Below are positions 24,362-33,081 of a stretch of DNA of 50,839 nucleotides, piece after piece. Location: contig CALCJF010000030.1 of assembly GCA_937967375.1 (NCBI GenBank), positions 1 through 50,839 on the forward strand. Reading direction: 5' to 3'. Position numbers and translations under genes: made by a program. The notes below the pieces were generated by a model. The model was not told where the DNA came from and did no database searches. It saw nothing but the letters and a program-made list of their open reading frames with translations. Each line of letters opens with the position of its first letter. The stretch's first letter is position 1. The DNA comes from an uncultured Leucobacter sp. Its GTDB lineage: Bacteria; Actinomycetota; Actinomycetes; Actinomycetales; Microbacteriaceae.

Positions 24362-25291
24362 TTACGCCTGGCACTGCTTCGCGTTGGTCTTCTTGCAGAT
24401 GTCGCGGATCACGTCGTAGTAGGCGTCGTCAACCGGCTCGGTTGCGAAGAACACCGAACGGAAGGCATCGCTGTCTGCGCTCTTCACGCCGCTCTCGATG
24501 ATCTGGTCGATGTTGACCTGGCGCAGCATCTCGTCGAGCTGCTTCTGCAGGTCTGCGGGCAGCGTGCCCGACATGACGACGGGGGCACCCGGCACCATGA
24601 CCTGGTCGATGACCTTGACCTTGTCTGACTTCTCGACCTCGCTGTCTTCTGCGAAGCCTGCCTCGCACTCGACGCCCTCGCCGACCTTCTGCACGCTCAC
24701 GTCGTGCTTGCCCGCGAATACGGGGGTAACGTCGGTCTCCGGGTTGATGCCGAGCTCGAGCAGGTTGTAGCTCGGGAAGAGGTAGCCCGAGGTCGAAGAG
24801 GGATCGACGAAGCAGACCTTCAGGCCCTTGAACTCTTCGAGCGACTTGATCGAGCTCGAGGCGGGCACGATTGCCTGCGAGTAGTAGCCGGGCTCCTGGC
24901 CCTCTTCGGTCACGATCGACGAGATCGGAATGAGGTTTGCGCCGTTGTTGGTGGCGGTGATGTAGGTGAAGCCCGAGAACGAGGCGATGTCGACCTTGCC
25001 CGCGATGGCTGCCTCGATGAGCGCCGCGTAGTCGGTCGACTCGTGGTACTCGACGGTCTTGCCGGTCTCTTGAGCGATGTAGTCCATGAGGGGCTGGTAG
25101 TTGGTCTCGGTGTCGACCGAGTCGGGCACCACGCCGAAGACGAGGGTGTCAGCGTTCACGGCGAAGCCGCTGGCGTCAGCTGCTCCGGTGTCTGCACCGG
25201 GGGTTGCGTTTGCTGCGCCCGAGCAGGCTGAGAGACCGAGCAGTGCCGTAGCCGCGAGGGCTCCGACGGTGACGAACTTACGGAGGTTCAT
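24362..25291 (-). CDS. phnD: Phosphonate ABC transporter substrate-binding lipoprotein
   Basis: A 309-residue PhnD-type binding protein. The signal peptide ends in the lipobox LSAC with the lipidated Cys at 23, so it is anchored on the outer face of the membrane. Typical blocks are LVFGVVPD near the N-terminus, YAALIEAAIAGKVDIASFSG, and the ligand loop VDPSSTSGYLFP. The ATG at 25291 is preceded by AAAGG. As first gene of the operon it is divergent from the GntR regulator across 179 bp. Confidence 0.95.
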   Translation of the reverse strand: MNLRKFVTVGALAATALLGLSACSGAANATPGADTGAADASGFAVNADTLVFGVVPDSVDTETNYQPLMDYIAQETGKTVEYHESTDYAALIEAAIAGKVDIASFSGFTYITATNNGANLIPISSIVTEEGQEPGYYSQAIVPASSSIKSLEEFKGLKVCFVDPSSTSGYLFPSYNLLELGINPETDVTPVFAGKHDVSVQKVGEGVECEAGFAEDSEVEKSDKVKVIDQVMVPGAPVVMSGTLPADLQKQLDEMLRQVNIDQIIESGVKSADSDAFRSVFFATEPVDDAYYDVIRDICKKTNAKQCQA

Positions 25292-25470
25292 GATGACCTT
25301 TCGGTGAGTGTGTGATCGAACCGCAATAACTGTCGCACCCGAAGGCTCAAGAAAAGTACCTAACTCATGACTATTCCTCGCTCGTTCACCAAAACTTTGC
25401 CTAGATGTACGTCAGTTTGCCGATAACTAGCGAGACAACTTCGTTCAATATGCCCAGGTAGTATGCCTAT
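25292..25470. promoter_or_regulatory. Divergent control region of the phosphonate operon and its GntR regulator
   Basis: The 179-bp spacer is AT-richer than its surroundings. It contains a partial dyad around GATGTACGTC (about 25405), two TATGCC repeats 13 bp apart (25449 and 25462) overlapping the regulator's own -10 box, and repeated ATAACT words. These are the candidate operators; I cannot choose between them by eye. Confidence 0.5.
25459..25464 (+). promoter_or_regulatory. -10 element of the GntR regulator gene (leaderless)
   Basis: TAGTAT, 6 nt before the GTG at 25471. Confidence 0.55.
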
Positions 25471-26223
25471 GTGAGCGAAGTTGTATATCAGCGCATTGCC
25501 GATGAGCTGCGCGAGCGCATCGTGCGCGGCGAACTGGCGCCAGGGTCCGACGTGCCCACCGAGGCAGAACTCGCTGACACGTGGCACACCTCGCGCGGCC
25601 CCGTGCGCAACGCGCTCGCGGTGCTGCGCGGCGAGGGCCTCATCGAAACAGGACGCGGCCGCCCCGCTCGCGTCGCCGGGCGCAAGTCGACGCAGGCGGT
25701 CGACGCCTCGATTCCGTTCACCCGCTGGGCCGAGTCGATCGGGGCTAGACCTGGCGCCGTCACACAGCAGGTGTCGCGCCGGCGCGCCGGCGCCGAGCTT
25801 GCCACGGCGTTCGGCATCGACGAGGGTGACCAGATCGTTGAAGTGCTGCGGCTGCGACTGCTCGACGGCCGCCCCACAATGCTCGAGCGACTGAGGTACC
25901 TCTCAGACGTCGGCCAGCTGCTCTTCGATCACGATCTCGACGCGGTGTCGATCACCGAGTTGCTCGCCGAACACGGCTTCCCGTCGAGCGCGGTCGCGCA
26001 CGAGATCGACGCGGTCGCGGCAGACGCGCTCGACAGCGAGCTGCTCGAGATCGCATCGGGCGCACCCGTGCTGCGCTTGCACCGCGTCTCATTCGATGCC
26101 GACGATCGCATCTACGAGGTCTCAGACGACCACTATCGCAGCGACATCGTGCGATTCTCGGTCTCGTCTTCGGGCCGCTCGCCGAGCGGCGAGCACTACC
26201 TGCGCGGGCTGGGTGTGTCGTAG
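25471..26223 (+). CDS. GntR-family (HutC/UTRA) transcriptional regulator
   Basis: A 250-residue regulator. The winged HTH at about 1-70 shows VYQRIADELRERIVRGELAPG, PTEAELAD and TSRGPVRNALAVLRGEGLI. The UTRA effector domain follows, with GDQIVEVLRLRLLDGRPTM and APVLRLHRVSF. Its divergence from phnD makes it the likely local regulator of the phosphonate genes, responding to a phosphonate or a breakdown product. The GTG start at 25471 is supported by a -10 box 6 nt upstream and the absence of a ribosome site. Confidence 0.9.
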   Translation: MSEVVYQRIADELRERIVRGELAPGSDVPTEAELADTWHTSRGPVRNALAVLRGEGLIETGRGRPARVAGRKSTQAVDASIPFTRWAESIGARPGAVTQQVSRRRAGAELATAFGIDEGDQIVEVLRLRLLDGRPTMLERLRYLSDVGQLLFDHDLDAVSITELLAEHGFPSSAVAHEIDAVAADALDSELLEIASGAPVLRLHRVSFDADDRIYEVSDDHYRSDIVRFSVSSSGRSPSGEHYLRGLGVS

Positions 26224-26261
26224 ACCTGGTGATCCTCGCCCCTGGTACCTCACTGGCATCA

Positions 26262-26336
26262 AACGTCACAGAAACTTGCGAGCGTCACACAAAATGACCG
26301 CATGCAAGAGTGACGCTCGCACGTTTGTGTGACACT
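26262..26336. repeat. Dispersed palindromic element, copy C
   Basis: Left arm 26262-26288 and right arm 26310-26336 match at 23 of 27 positions, including a perfect TGCGAGCGTCAC stem nearest the loop. It lies between the convergent GntR regulator and the frameshifted EamA gene. Confidence 0.9.
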
Positions 26337-26354
26337 CAAGACGCGAGCGGTGCC

Positions 26355-27262
26355 TCACACGCTGAGCAGCACCACCCCACCGACCACGGCCACCGACGCG
26401 AGTACGCGCAGCGCCGGTCGACGCTCTTTGCCGATGAATGCGCCGAACAGGCTTACGAGCACGACGCTCATCTCGCGCACCGGCGCGACGAGCGACACCG
26501 GCGCAATCGTGACCGCGACCAGCACCAGTATGTACGAGAGCGGGGAGAGCACCCCGAAGAGCACCAGACGCCCCCACTGCTCGCGCAGTATCGGCAGCAG
26601 TTCGTCGCGACGGTTCCAGCTCAGCGCAAGCAGCAGCGGTACCTCGAGCGCCGCACATCCGACCATGAGCGCCACGGGTGACACCTGCCACTCGCGCAGT
26701 GCGTGGGTATCCCAGATCGTGTAGACCGCGATCGATACGCCGGTTGCGAGCCCGAAAAGGATCGCCGGGTCGATGCGGCGAGCGCCTCTCACGGCGCTCG
26801 CATTCTGCAGACCCTGCGCTCCCAGCCAGCCCCGCACGGGGTTTCTGCCGATCAGGCCCATCGCCACGACACCGGCGATGACGACGGCGACGCCTGCGAG
26901 TGCGAGCGGCGAGGGGCGTTCGCCGAGCAGCAGAATCGCGATGATCACCGTCAAGATGGGCCCGTGCCGCGGGCCGTCGCGTAGACGGTCGAGAGGTCGC
27001 CGAGCGCGTAGCCTCGCTGCAGCAGCACCATGTAGCCCACGTGCAACACGGCCGAGACGCTCGCTCCGATGAGCACACCGTGCCAGCCACCGGGGCCGAG
27101 GCCGCCGGTCAGGGGAACCGCTGGCAGCCAGAGCACGGCGCTCACGACCGCGCCGCACACCAGAAACGGCAGCCCGCTGCGGCTCGAGCCGTGCGCGATG
27201 ATGTTCCAGGCGGCGTGCGCGAAGGCGGCGATTATGACGAGAACGAGGGCTTCGAGAGACAT
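26355..27262 (-). pseudogene. EamA/DMT-family transporter gene with a frameshift
   Basis: Two overlapping frames together encode one ten-helix drug/metabolite transporter. The first (27262 down to about 26960) starts MSLEALVLVIIAAFAHAAWN and reaches GDLSTVYATARGTGP. The second (from about 26960 to 26355) continues with ILTVIIAILLLGERP and ends in VLLSV. Adding one base at the GGGCCC run near 26957-26963 rejoins the two halves exactly where the family has RGTGP followed by a hydrophobic helix. Either the gene is newly broken or the assembly lacks one base. No other damage is visible. Confidence 0.82.
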
Positions 27263-27648
27263 GGGAACCTTCTGCCCGCCATTTTTGGGGTGGCTGGCGC
27301 GGTTCCTCCGGGCTTTTGTCCTGTCAGATGACGGCAGATCGTGGGATCGGCCGTGGCGCCGCTCGGACCAGTCGAGTGCGGCCCATCACTGCGCGGGCCG
27401 CGCCCCGGAACCCTAGGCGCTATCGCTCACCAGGCTAGCATCGAGCCTCCCGGCAGCTCGATGGTTCTGCCTGCGCCGCACGTATGTTCACCAAGACTTC
27501 ACCCGGCGGCGCAGCTCTCGCTGAGCGTCACAGAAGCGTGCGAGAGGGCCCCTTATTGACGGTGTGTTTGCACACTTCTGTGACGCTCGGCGAGTGATCG
27601 CGGTGCGGTCGGGTGGCCCGCTGATCCAGCAAGCCACCCTGACCATGC
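27263..27648. other. Gene-free spacer with palindromic element D
   Basis: In 386 bp I see no credible gene. The half next to EamA would hold its promoter, though no clear -10 box stands out; the half next to the YhgE gene holds palindromic element D, which may terminate the MMPL-YhgE transcript. Confidence 0.6.
27517..27594. repeat. Dispersed palindromic element, copy D
   Basis: Arms 27517-27541 and 27570-27594 match at 23 of 25 positions, the best-conserved copy. The stem carries GAGCGTCACAGAAG on one side and CTTCTGTGACGCTC on the other. It starts 55 bp downstream of the YhgE stop. Confidence 0.92.
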
Positions 27649-29547
27649 TTATGCGAGCGGGCGCTTGCGGCTGCGCGCGACAGCGAAGGCGGTGAGCGCC
27701 AGGCCGGCGAGGCCCCAGAGCGCGAGAGCGAACGCGGCGCCACCTGCCCCGCTCGCGCCCATCGCGACGGCCTGGAAGCCTTCGAAGAGCGCCCCGATCG
27801 GGCTGCCGTCGCCGATCGCCTGCAAGAGCGGCGGTGCGGTCGAGATGACCCCGATCGCGAACGCCACAACGAGCAGCGCGAACGAGACGAAACGACCAAA
27901 CCCTCCAAAGAGCGCCGAGAGCCCCTGGTTCACCAGTGAGAACGCGATGCCTGCGAGCAGCGCGAGCCCGAAGAAGCCGAGCCCCTGCGTGAAGCTGTAG
28001 CCAAGCAGTACGGGCAGGATCGCCCCGACCACCGCGCCCTGCAGCGCGCCGAGCCCGGCCGCTGGCAGCGCGCTGCGCAGCGTGACGTAGCCGACGCCGC
28101 GCGCGGCCTCGCGAGTGCGGCGCCAGAGCGGGGCGAGCACCAGGAACGACGCAAACGCACCCGCCCAGAGTGCGATGCCTGCGAAGAGCGGCACGCCCGA
28201 CGCATTGAACAGCTCGTCGCTCGCACCCTTCGCCTCGACGGGTCGGGTGGCAATCTCGCCGAGGCGCTCCCGCTCGCTCTTCGTGTAGTTCGGAATGCCG
28301 TTCGCGGCCTCGTGCAGCCCCTCAGCGAGCGAGGAGGTGCCGTCTGCTGCCTGGTGCGCGCCACTCGCAAGCTCGGTGACGCCGCCCGCGAGCTGCGAGG
28401 TGCCAGCCGCGAGAGTCGGAGTTCCGGCGGCGAGTTCTGCTGCGCCAGCCGCGAGCTTCTCGGCGCCCGTAGCAAGCTGATCTGCTCCAGCCGCAGCCCC
28501 TTGCGCCCCGGCCGCCAAGCTGGTTCCGGCTGTTTTGAGCTTTTCGATTGGAGACGCAGGGTCAGCGCTCGACGCGCCCTGAAGTTGTGCAATGAGCAGG
28601 TCGAGCTGGTCGAGCGTCTCTTGTTTGTCGGCATCCGGTGGGAGCGGCACAAGGTCGTAAAAGATTGCGTCTCGCAGCTGCTGTAGTGGTGCGACCGCGG
28701 CCCCTGCACCCTGCTGAAGCCCACCCAGCGCTTGATTCACTCCGTTCGTATATTCAGTCACCCCGACGGCCAGTCCTGCAAGCCCGGGGTTCTCGCCGCC
28801 ATCTCCGCTCGCGAGAGCGCGGGCGCCAGCCGCCAGCCCGGCCGCACCGCTCGACAAGTCAGCAGTGCCCTCGGCGAGCTTTTGCGTGCCGTTCGCGAGC
28901 TCGGTCGCGCCGCTCGCAAGCTGGTCGGCACCGCTGGCGAGTGCTTGCCCGCCGTTCGCCAGCTGGGTCGCGCCATCGGCGGCCTGCCCGACACCCTTAC
29001 CGATCTCGGTCATGCCGACGAAGATGCCCCCGACAAACTGTGAGCCGAGCTGCTCGTTCAGCACGCTCGTCGCGGTCGTCGTCACAATGTCCGAGAGCGC
29101 TGCATCAAGCAGCCTGCCACGCTCGCTCGTCTCGATGTCGATCGTGGCGGTCTTCGCCTTCGAGACGTCGCCCGATGCGGCCGCAGACGACGAGGTGGCC
29201 GCCGCCGAGAAGTTCTTCGGAATGGTCACGACCGTCGCGTAGCGCCCGCCACGCAGACCGGCAGCCGCGTCATCTTCATCGGTGAGCTGCCACGTGAAGT
29301 TCGTCTCGGCGTCGCCGTCGATCAGCTCTGCGGCGAGCACCCGGCCGAGCGGCACGAGCTGGCCATCGACTTCAACCGGCTTATCGAGATTTACGACGGC
29401 GGCGGTTACTGTGTCGAGGCGTTCGGTCGGGTTCCAGAGCCCCCATAGCAGCACTCCCGCCGCGGTGAGCGGCACGAGCAGCAGCCCGACGATCGTTCGC
29501 CAGTTCACGGCTCGGCCGCCCCGCAGCCGATTCATCTGCGCGCTCAT
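27649..29547 (-). CDS. YhgE/Pip-type membrane protein with heptad-repeat ectodomain
   Basis: A 632-residue protein. One transmembrane helix near the N-terminus (IVGLLLVPLTAAGVLLWGLW) is followed by an extracytoplasmic region. Its core has long arrays of seven-residue Leu-Ala-x-Gly-Ala repeats (LASGADQLASGATELANG and similar), then a C-terminal bundle of about five helices like ABC-2 permeases. YhgE/Pip proteins include phage receptors and partners of secretion systems; the exact role is unknown. Its ATG overlaps the MMPL stop by 4 bp, so the two are translated together and probably form one export system controlled by the upstream TetR. Confidence 0.88.
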   Translation of the reverse strand: MSAQMNRLRGGRAVNWRTIVGLLLVPLTAAGVLLWGLWNPTERLDTVTAAVVNLDKPVEVDGQLVPLGRVLAAELIDGDAETNFTWQLTDEDDAAAGLRGGRYATVVTIPKNFSAAATSSSAAASGDVSKAKTATIDIETSERGRLLDAALSDIVTTTATSVLNEQLGSQFVGGIFVGMTEIGKGVGQAADGATQLANGGQALASGADQLASGATELANGTQKLAEGTADLSSGAAGLAAGARALASGDGGENPGLAGLAVGVTEYTNGVNQALGGLQQGAGAAVAPLQQLRDAIFYDLVPLPPDADKQETLDQLDLLIAQLQGASSADPASPIEKLKTAGTSLAAGAQGAAAGADQLATGAEKLAAGAAELAAGTPTLAAGTSQLAGGVTELASGAHQAADGTSSLAEGLHEAANGIPNYTKSERERLGEIATRPVEAKGASDELFNASGVPLFAGIALWAGAFASFLVLAPLWRRTREAARGVGYVTLRSALPAAGLGALQGAVVGAILPVLLGYSFTQGLGFFGLALLAGIAFSLVNQGLSALFGGFGRFVSFALLVVAFAIGVISTAPPLLQAIGDGSPIGALFEGFQAVAMGASGAGGAAFALALWGLAGLALTAFAVARSRKRPLA

Positions 29548-32306
29548 CGTGCGCCCTCCTCTGAGGTGACCAAGTTTTGTGTGCCGGCAGCGGCTTCGGC
29601 GACCGAAGCCAACGGATCGACGAGCCTCAGACCACGCGGCACGACCGCCTCGGTCTGCTGCCGTGTGCCGAGCACCACGAGCGTTGCCGCTCGACCAGAT
29701 GCAACGAACGCCTCAAGCGGAGCCGGTCGAACCGGCCGCGCGGCAGCGCCCCGCAGGTCGAGCACGAGCAGCTCTGGCGCGTCGGCGATCGCCTCACCGA
29801 GCGTGTCGAGCGTTGCCCAAGCGGAGCGGGTGCGCAGCGACGCCGCCCGCTCCGGCAGCAGCAGGTCCGTCACCTTCAACGTGCCGGCCTTCATCGCCCC
29901 GCGGCCCGAAAGCACAGCGGCGAGCGCCGCCGAGCGAGCGTCTGCGGGGTCAAGCACGAGCACCTCGCCTGCGCCCACCCGCAGCTCGGGCACCCTGCCC
30001 ACGCGCGGCAGTGTGAGATCGGCGCTGGCGATCCTCGCCCCCGGCATGTCGACCGGCCACGAAGCGTGCGCGAGTTCGCGGGCCAAGCCCTCACCCTCGA
30101 CGTCGAAGACGGGCAGCAGCTTGTCGAGCCAGCGCGGCATGCGCCACGCGCGGTCGCCGAGCAACTGCAGCACCGCGGGCACGAGGGTCATGCGCACGAT
30201 GAACGCGTCGACGAAGACGCCGACGGCGAGGCCGAGTGCGATCACCTTGATCGACGGATCTCCCTCGGGCACGAACGCCGCGAAGACGGCGAACATGATG
30301 ATCGCCGCGGCCGTCACCACGCGGCCCGACCCGACGAAGCCGCGCTTGATGGCCGAGCTGCTGTCAGAGCCGTGCACGACCTCCTCGCGAATGCGCGACA
30401 CGAGAAAGACCTCGTAGTCCATCGCGAGGCCGAAGAGCACGCCCATCAGAATGATCGGCATGAAGCTCAGCACGGGGCCCGCGTGGTGCACGTTGAACGC
30501 GTCTGCGAGCCACCCCCACTGAAACACCGCGACGACCGCGCCGAACGCGGCGCCGACGGAGAGCACGTAGCCGAGGGTCGCCTTGATCGGCACCCAGACC
30601 GAACGAAACACCATGGCGAGCAGGATCAGCGAAAGGCCGACCACGAGCACGCCGAAGGGCACGAGCGCTTCGAGCAGCAGCTGCGAGACGTCGATGCCGA
30701 CCGCGGTGAAGCCGGTGACCGCGAGGCTGACGCCGTACTCGTCGAGCCATTCGTCGTGGTGCGCGCGCAGCTCCGTGACGAGCGCAGCGGTGCTTTCTGA
30801 CTGCGGGCCCTCCTCGGGCACCACCTGGATGATGCCGGTGTCGGCACCCTGGTTCGGGGTCGCGAGCGGCACATCGGCGACGCCTGGAATCTTACGGATC
30901 TCGTCTGCCAGATCTTCCATGAGGCCGAGCGGGTCGGTGCTCGAGATGATCGAGCCGGTGAGCAGCAGCGGACCGTTCGCCCCCTCACCGAAGTGCTCGC
31001 CCGTGAGTTCGTAGGTGACGCGAGCGGGGTTGTCTGCCTCGAGCGTCTCAGCGCCGGGCAGCGCGAGGCGCAGGTCGAACGCCGGAATCGCGGCGATGCC
31101 AAGGGCCACGAGCACGGTCACGACCGTGATGAGCGGCTTGGCGGTGACGGCCTTGACCCAGCCGCCGAAGAAGCGATCGGCCTTCGATGGCGTCACCACG
31201 GGCGTATCGCCCGTCGCGTTGCCGTGCGCGTCGGCCTGCCCGTGGCCTTGACCTTCGACCTGCTGCAGCGCGCGGCGTTGCCCCCGCGACAAGATCTTCA
31301 TGCCCGCCATCGCGAGCACGGCGGGGGTGAGTGTCACTGCGATCAGCACGGCGATCGCGACACCCGCGGCCGCAGCGACGCCGAGCGAGGTGAGAAACGG
31401 AATGCCCGCAACCGAGAGCCCGACAAGCGCGATGATCACGGTGAGGCCTGCGAACACCACCGCTGAACCGCTCGTCGCAGTGGCCCTGGCGATGCTCTCG
31501 CGCAGCTCGACCCCGGCGCGCAGCTGCTCTTGGTGTCGACTCACGATGAAGAGCGTGTAATCAATGCCGACGGCGAGCCCGAGCATGAGGGCAAGCATCG
31601 GCGTGGTCGATGTCATGTCGATGAACGCGGTGGTGAAGTAGATGCCGGCAACCGACACCCCGACCCCTAGCATCGCGATGAGCAGCGGCATTCCGGCCGC
31701 GACGAGCGAGCCGAGCGTGAACAGCAGCACAATAAATGCGATGATCACGCCGACGGCCTCGGTCGCGCTGAAGCCCGGAATCGCGGTCGAGAATGCGTCG
31801 CCGCCATACGACACCTGTGTGCCCTCGGGCAGGGTGTCGCGCAGCTGCTTCACCGCGTCTTCGACCCCGGCGGTGGTCGACGCTGGCACGTCGCCGGTCG
31901 ACACCTGCATCTGAATCGTCAGCAGCGCGGCCCGCTTGTCATCGCTGAGCCCGCTCGCGGCGAGCTCAGAGAACGGCGTCGACACGGCCGTGACGGTATC
32001 GAGATTCTCGAGGTCGGTCGCCGCGTCTTCGATCTCGGTTTTGAAAGGATCACGGTCGACGCGCGAGCCCTCTGGGGCGACGACGATAATGCGCCCGCTC
32101 GTGCCGCTGACCTCGGGAAACGTGCGGCCAAGCGTGTCGATTGCGGCCTGCGACTCGGTGCCGGGAATCGTGATGGGCGCGTTGGCGCCCTTCGACAGAA
32201 AGATGGCGCCGGCCCCAAGCAGGGCGAGGATCGCCAGCCAGACGACAAGCACGAGCACTTTGGCGCGGGTCGCTCGGAGCCCGAGAGCGTAGAGCATTGA
32301 CGACAT
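29544..32306 (-). CDS. MMPL-family transporter with C-terminal pseudo-ABC-ATPase domain
   Basis: A 920-residue RND-type exporter. It has two copies of the pattern of one helix, a large external loop and five to six helices, with the proton-relay region GLAVGIDYTLFIVSRHQEQL in the first half and GLAMDYEVFLVSRIREEV in the second. These proteins move lipids or hydrophobic drugs outward using the proton gradient. The last 173 residues are extra: VGAGEVLVLDPADARSAALA sits where an ABC Walker A would be, and ELLVLDLRGAA where Walker B would be, but both lack catalytic residues. The ATG at 32306 is preferred over an upstream in-frame start because that one lies inside a TetR operator. Confidence 0.9.
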   Translation of the reverse strand: MSSMLYALGLRATRAKVLVLVVWLAILALLGAGAIFLSKGANAPITIPGTESQAAIDTLGRTFPEVSGTSGRIIVVAPEGSRVDRDPFKTEIEDAATDLENLDTVTAVSTPFSELAASGLSDDKRAALLTIQMQVSTGDVPASTTAGVEDAVKQLRDTLPEGTQVSYGGDAFSTAIPGFSATEAVGVIIAFIVLLFTLGSLVAAGMPLLIAMLGVGVSVAGIYFTTAFIDMTSTTPMLALMLGLAVGIDYTLFIVSRHQEQLRAGVELRESIARATATSGSAVVFAGLTVIIALVGLSVAGIPFLTSLGVAAAAGVAIAVLIAVTLTPAVLAMAGMKILSRGQRRALQQVEGQGHGQADAHGNATGDTPVVTPSKADRFFGGWVKAVTAKPLITVVTVLVALGIAAIPAFDLRLALPGAETLEADNPARVTYELTGEHFGEGANGPLLLTGSIISSTDPLGLMEDLADEIRKIPGVADVPLATPNQGADTGIIQVVPEEGPQSESTAALVTELRAHHDEWLDEYGVSLAVTGFTAVGIDVSQLLLEALVPFGVLVVGLSLILLAMVFRSVWVPIKATLGYVLSVGAAFGAVVAVFQWGWLADAFNVHHAGPVLSFMPIILMGVLFGLAMDYEVFLVSRIREEVVHGSDSSSAIKRGFVGSGRVVTAAAIIMFAVFAAFVPEGDPSIKVIALGLAVGVFVDAFIVRMTLVPAVLQLLGDRAWRMPRWLDKLLPVFDVEGEGLARELAHASWPVDMPGARIASADLTLPRVGRVPELRVGAGEVLVLDPADARSAALAAVLSGRGAMKAGTLKVTDLLLPERAASLRTRSAWATLDTLGEAIADAPELLVLDLRGAAARPVRPAPLEAFVASGRAATLVVLGTRQQTEAVVPRGLRLVDPLASVAEAAAGTQNLVTSEEGAR

Positions 32307-32324
32307 GCGGGGCCTTTCGATTTC

Positions 32325-32340
32325 GATACATTTGTGTATC
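32325..32340. promoter_or_regulatory. TetR operator 1, GATACA-N4-TGTATC
   Basis: A 16-bp site with perfect 6-bp dyad arms, 19 bp upstream of the MMPL start. A second site begins 22 bp further on, about two helical turns, so two dimers could bind the same face. Confidence 0.85.
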
Positions 32341-32346
32341 CAACTC

Positions 32347-32362
32347 AATACAGTAATGTATC
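32347..32362. promoter_or_regulatory. TetR operator 2, AATACA-N4-TGTATC
   Basis: Matches operator 1 at the dyad except the first base. It covers the TAATGT -10 box of the TetR gene, so binding would block the regulator's own transcription. Confidence 0.85.
32354..32359 (+). promoter_or_regulatory. -10 element of the TetR gene (leaderless)
   Basis: TAATGT, 7 nt before the ATG at 32367, inside operator 2. Confidence 0.5.
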
Positions 32363-32366
32363 GAAC

Positions 32367-33062
32367 ATGTCCCTAGCTGATGAACGACTGAACGTCGGCG
32401 ACGCTGGCACGCAGCCGCTCGCCACGAGCGCCAGGCGCCAGGCCACCCGCGACCGCCTCCTCGAGGCCGCCGCCGAGGCATTCAGAGAAGAGGGGCTGCA
32501 GGGGGCTTCGGTCGAGGCGATCTGCACGAGAGCAGGCTTCACCCGCGGCGCGTTCTACTCAAACTTCGAGAGCAAAGAGCAGCTCTTTCTCGCACTGCTC
32601 GAGCGAGAGTTCGCTCGACGCACTGCGCACCTGAAGACCCAGGCGACCGCGCTCGAGCCCGAGCTGCGCGAGTGTGGGCCCGCACTCGAACCCGATCAGG
32701 TTGCCGGCTACATCGTCGACTTCTTCATGCCAGAAACCGATGCAACCACCTGGTTCGTGCTCGAGACCGAGTTTCTGCTGCTCGCCATGCGCGACCCCTC
32801 GATCGCACGCGACTACCGCGACTTCATGGTGCGCTTCTACGCTGATATTGCCGAGGCGGTCGCGCACGTGATCGGCGTCGCAGGAAGGCGCTTCACCCTC
32901 CCTGCCGAGCATGCGATCCCCCTGCTCAGCAGCATCTACGAGCGCGAGCTGCGCACGGCCGCCCTCTCGGGTTCGAGCTCGATCGGTAGTTTCGACGGAC
33001 TCGGCAATCAGCTCGCCGAGCTGCTGTTCGCCATCACGGAGCCGCTGCCGAGCGAGGGCTGA
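32367..33062 (+). CDS. TetR-family regulator of the MMPL-YhgE operon
   Basis: A 231-residue repressor. The N-terminal HTH reads ATRDRLLEAAAEAFREEG, then GASVEAICTRAGFTRGAFYSNFESKEQLF, the classic TetR signature. The C-terminal ligand domain is helical and unassigned. I start at the ATG at 32367, because the earlier GTG at 32334 would place the operators inside the coding sequence. It is divergent from the MMPL gene, shares a 60-bp control region with it, and surely regulates both. The inducer is probably a hydrophobic compound exported by the system. Confidence 0.92.
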   Translation: MSLADERLNVGDAGTQPLATSARRQATRDRLLEAAAEAFREEGLQGASVEAICTRAGFTRGAFYSNFESKEQLFLALLEREFARRTAHLKTQATALEPELRECGPALEPDQVAGYIVDFFMPETDATTWFVLETEFLLLAMRDPSIARDYRDFMVRFYADIAEAVAHVIGVAGRRFTLPAEHAIPLLSSIYERELRTAALSGSSSIGSFDGLGNQLAELLFAITEPLPSEG

Positions 33063-33081
33063 TCCTTTGCGAAAAGCCGAA

